Origin: Blattamonas nauphoetae
Taxonomy: Eukaryota; Preaxostyla; Oxymonadida
Assembly (NCBI GenBank): GCA_033064195.1
Contig: JARBJD010000691.1
Span: 1 to 22,981, forward strand
Length of the DNA stretch: 22,981 nucleotides
Direction: 5' to 3'
Shown here one piece after another: positions 21,941 through 22,981 of the stretch. Position numbers and translations under genes: made by a program. How positions within the stretch are numbered: the first letter of the stretch is position 1; each line of letters starts with the position of its first letter. Under the pieces are notes generated by a model that saw only the letters and a list, made by a program, of their open reading frames with translations, did not search any database and was not told the DNA's origin.

Positions 21941-22981
21941 TCAAATCTGTTTGACAGCCTCTGTAACAAAAGAGACGATGGGTTTTTCTTCTCTATTTGT
22001 CTCATTGTACTGTTTGAAAGCATTCCGATGATATCTGAACAAGAAAAACATCTGTTGAAGATAACAAAGGACACACATTCGGATCTCCGGCACTCTGTCC
22101 ACATTTTCTCGAACACATTCGTCTGAATGTTGGTTGCAGTTGAACTTATACACTCGCACACGAGTCTTGGACGACGAATTCAAACTCGAGACAATGTTTG
22201 GGAGCTTGTCCTTGAGTTCTTGACAGTAGCGACAGAATGGTGAGTGACTGACGAAGATGAAAGTGATGGAGAAGGAGAAGGCCAAACAAGACGACGAGAC
22301 AATACTCGTCTGTCGAAATCACTTTTCTGAGATCAGTTGGGGAGAGTTCGGAGAGATCAGCGGGAAGGGTGATGTTGGGAGGGGGGAGTGTGGAGAGCGC
22401 ATTTGAGAAGAACGAGAGAGGTGTGGTGGTTGACTCAAGGGCTGTTGTGAGGAGAGTCATGTTGTCTGGGAGTGGGATCTGTCCCTGCGAGTGAAAGCTG
22501 AAAAGAAAGAAAGAGAAGATAAGGAAGGAGTGGCACACAGGATCGCTGATGGCATGACAGGTGCCTCGAGAAGCTCACAAGCAGCTTGATGAGAAGAGAG
22601 GAGATGAAAGAGAGGAGAGGAGCAGACAGGCATGGTTATCACAGTCAATCCAGGCGAGCTGGACAGAATGAGTCTTGAGGAGTTCTTCAGCGAAAGAAGA
22701 AAGATGTTGAGGTTTCCGGAAGGCACACTGAAGGTGAGACAAGGAGACGATGAAAGTAATGAAATGAGTTGATGGAAGAAAGTGGTGAATATGTTCCATG
22801 ATGGTGGAGGAAGAGTAAAAGAAGGGAACAAAGACAGGTCTCATACAGCACGAGGACAGGAGTTTGTGTGATTTCCAGAGATGAGATCCACCCCAAGGAG
22901 CCTCCGATACTTGATGATTTCGTCCTCCTCCTTCTTCTTCTTCGAATCTTTGCTCTTTTCTCCTCTTTTACCTTCGCCACC
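21941..22981 (-). CDS. Gene C: thioredoxin/PDI-like protein with two thioredoxin-type domains and tiny introns (5' end unresolved)
   Basis: The gene reads right to left and ends at a TGA at 21941-21943. The better-defined domain lies at about 21941-22380: LSPTDLRKVIST, then a strand LVVF, the active-site motif HSPFCRYCQEL (CxxC = CRYC), VRVYKFNCN, VPEIR with the cis-Pro region, and a C-terminal YNETNREEKPIVSFV like the last strand and helix of PDI a-type domains. Upstream (about 22385-22730) a second domain lacks an obvious CxxC but has FAEELLKTHSVQLAWIDCD and APVMPSAILF, again with the cis-Pro position. Known relatives catalyse disulfide exchange in the secretory pathway; no C-terminal KDEL-type signal is seen (ends EAVKQI). 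Four introns of 40-43 nt are needed to join the parts. Beyond about 22730 exons and start are unresolved. It lies outside the palindrome and converges on B2. Confidence 0.7.
22035..22076 (-). other. Candidate intron, 42 nt (gene C)
   Basis: It begins GTGTGTCC and ends TTCTTGTTCAG on the minus strand. Removing it joins VPEIR to IYHRNAFKQYNE, as expected after the cis-Pro of a thioredoxin fold. Its length is a multiple of three, so the unspliced frame also stays open; the choice rests on the domain fit. Confidence 0.6.
22248..22287 (-). other. Candidate intron, 40 nt (gene C)
   Basis: It begins GTTTGG and ends TTCGTCAG on the minus strand. Removing it joins EYCLVV to FHSPFCRYCQEL in frame, giving a textbook strand-to-active-site junction. 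Without it the CRYC motif and the preceding strand are in different frames. Confidence 0.7.
22498..22538 (-). other. Candidate intron, 41 nt (gene C)
   Basis: It begins GTGTGCC and ends in a strong pyrimidine tract and TTTTCAG on the minus strand. Removing it joins VMPSAIL to FHSQGQIPLPDN in frame, continuing the thioredoxin-like strand after the cis-Pro. Confidence 0.7.
22585..22627 (-). other. Candidate intron, 43 nt (gene C)
   Basis: It begins GTCTGC and ends ATCAAG on the minus strand. Removing it joins WIDCDNHA to SACELLEAPVMPSA in frame. The donor is less canonical than the others, but the length matches the other three introns. Confidence 0.6.

Noticed and set aside
22498-22578. A single 81-nt intron in gene C (donor GTGAGC at 22578)
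   Set aside because: It would restore a frame but deletes the ACELLEAPVMPSAIL stretch, which fits the thioredoxin fold. Two introns of 43 and 41 nt explain the sequence better.
1-22981. CRISPR arrays, tRNA or rRNA genes, retroelement parts
   Set aside because: No regularly spaced short repeats, cloverleaf, rRNA-like stretch, reverse transcriptase motif or LTR was seen on either strand by reading.

Overview
The window is eukaryotic nuclear DNA. It contains very large serine-rich coding regions built like Preaxostyla (oxymonad) surface proteins, GT-AG introns of only about 40 nt in one gene, a hAT-type miniature DNA transposon, and standard stop codons. I think it comes from an oxymonad such as Blattamonas. 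That rests on protein style and architecture, not on a database match, and another metamonad is possible.

The dominant structure is a giant inverted repeat. The left arm is about 1278-11818 and the right arm about 11995-21840, around a non-repeated spacer of only about 176 bp. Each arm carries one copy of the same very large gene, transcribed outward: B1 on the minus strand (2205-11605) and B2 on the plus strand (12208-20916). They share a symmetrical 602-bp upstream region. The encoded protein is a predicted type I membrane protein. It has a signal peptide, several tandem right-handed beta-helix-like domains each opened by a CG...PC header, one membrane helix, a basic/acidic juxtamembrane stretch, and a C-terminal remnant of a protein kinase lobe without HRD or DFG motifs.

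The arms are not identical. B1 carries an extra segment of about 1.23 kb containing a second copy of one header module. B2 is interrupted by a 521-bp hAT-like element with an 8-bp target duplication. Identity is mosaic: near-perfect blocks alternate with clearly diverged ones, as expected from gene conversion or recombination among paralogues. Both copies carry small indels, mostly one base and many in homopolymers, at different places. This could be pseudogene decay or uncorrected sequencing error in a long repeat.

Two unrelated genes flank the palindrome and point toward it. Gene A (plus strand, left edge, 5' end missing) is the 3' part of a single-pass membrane protein with an acidic tail. 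Gene C (minus strand, right edge, 5' end unresolved) encodes a protein with two thioredoxin-like domains, one with a CRYC active site. Four candidate introns of 40-43 nt restore its reading frame. The 3' flanks inside the palindrome carry a conserved cluster of TGACGTG heptamers.
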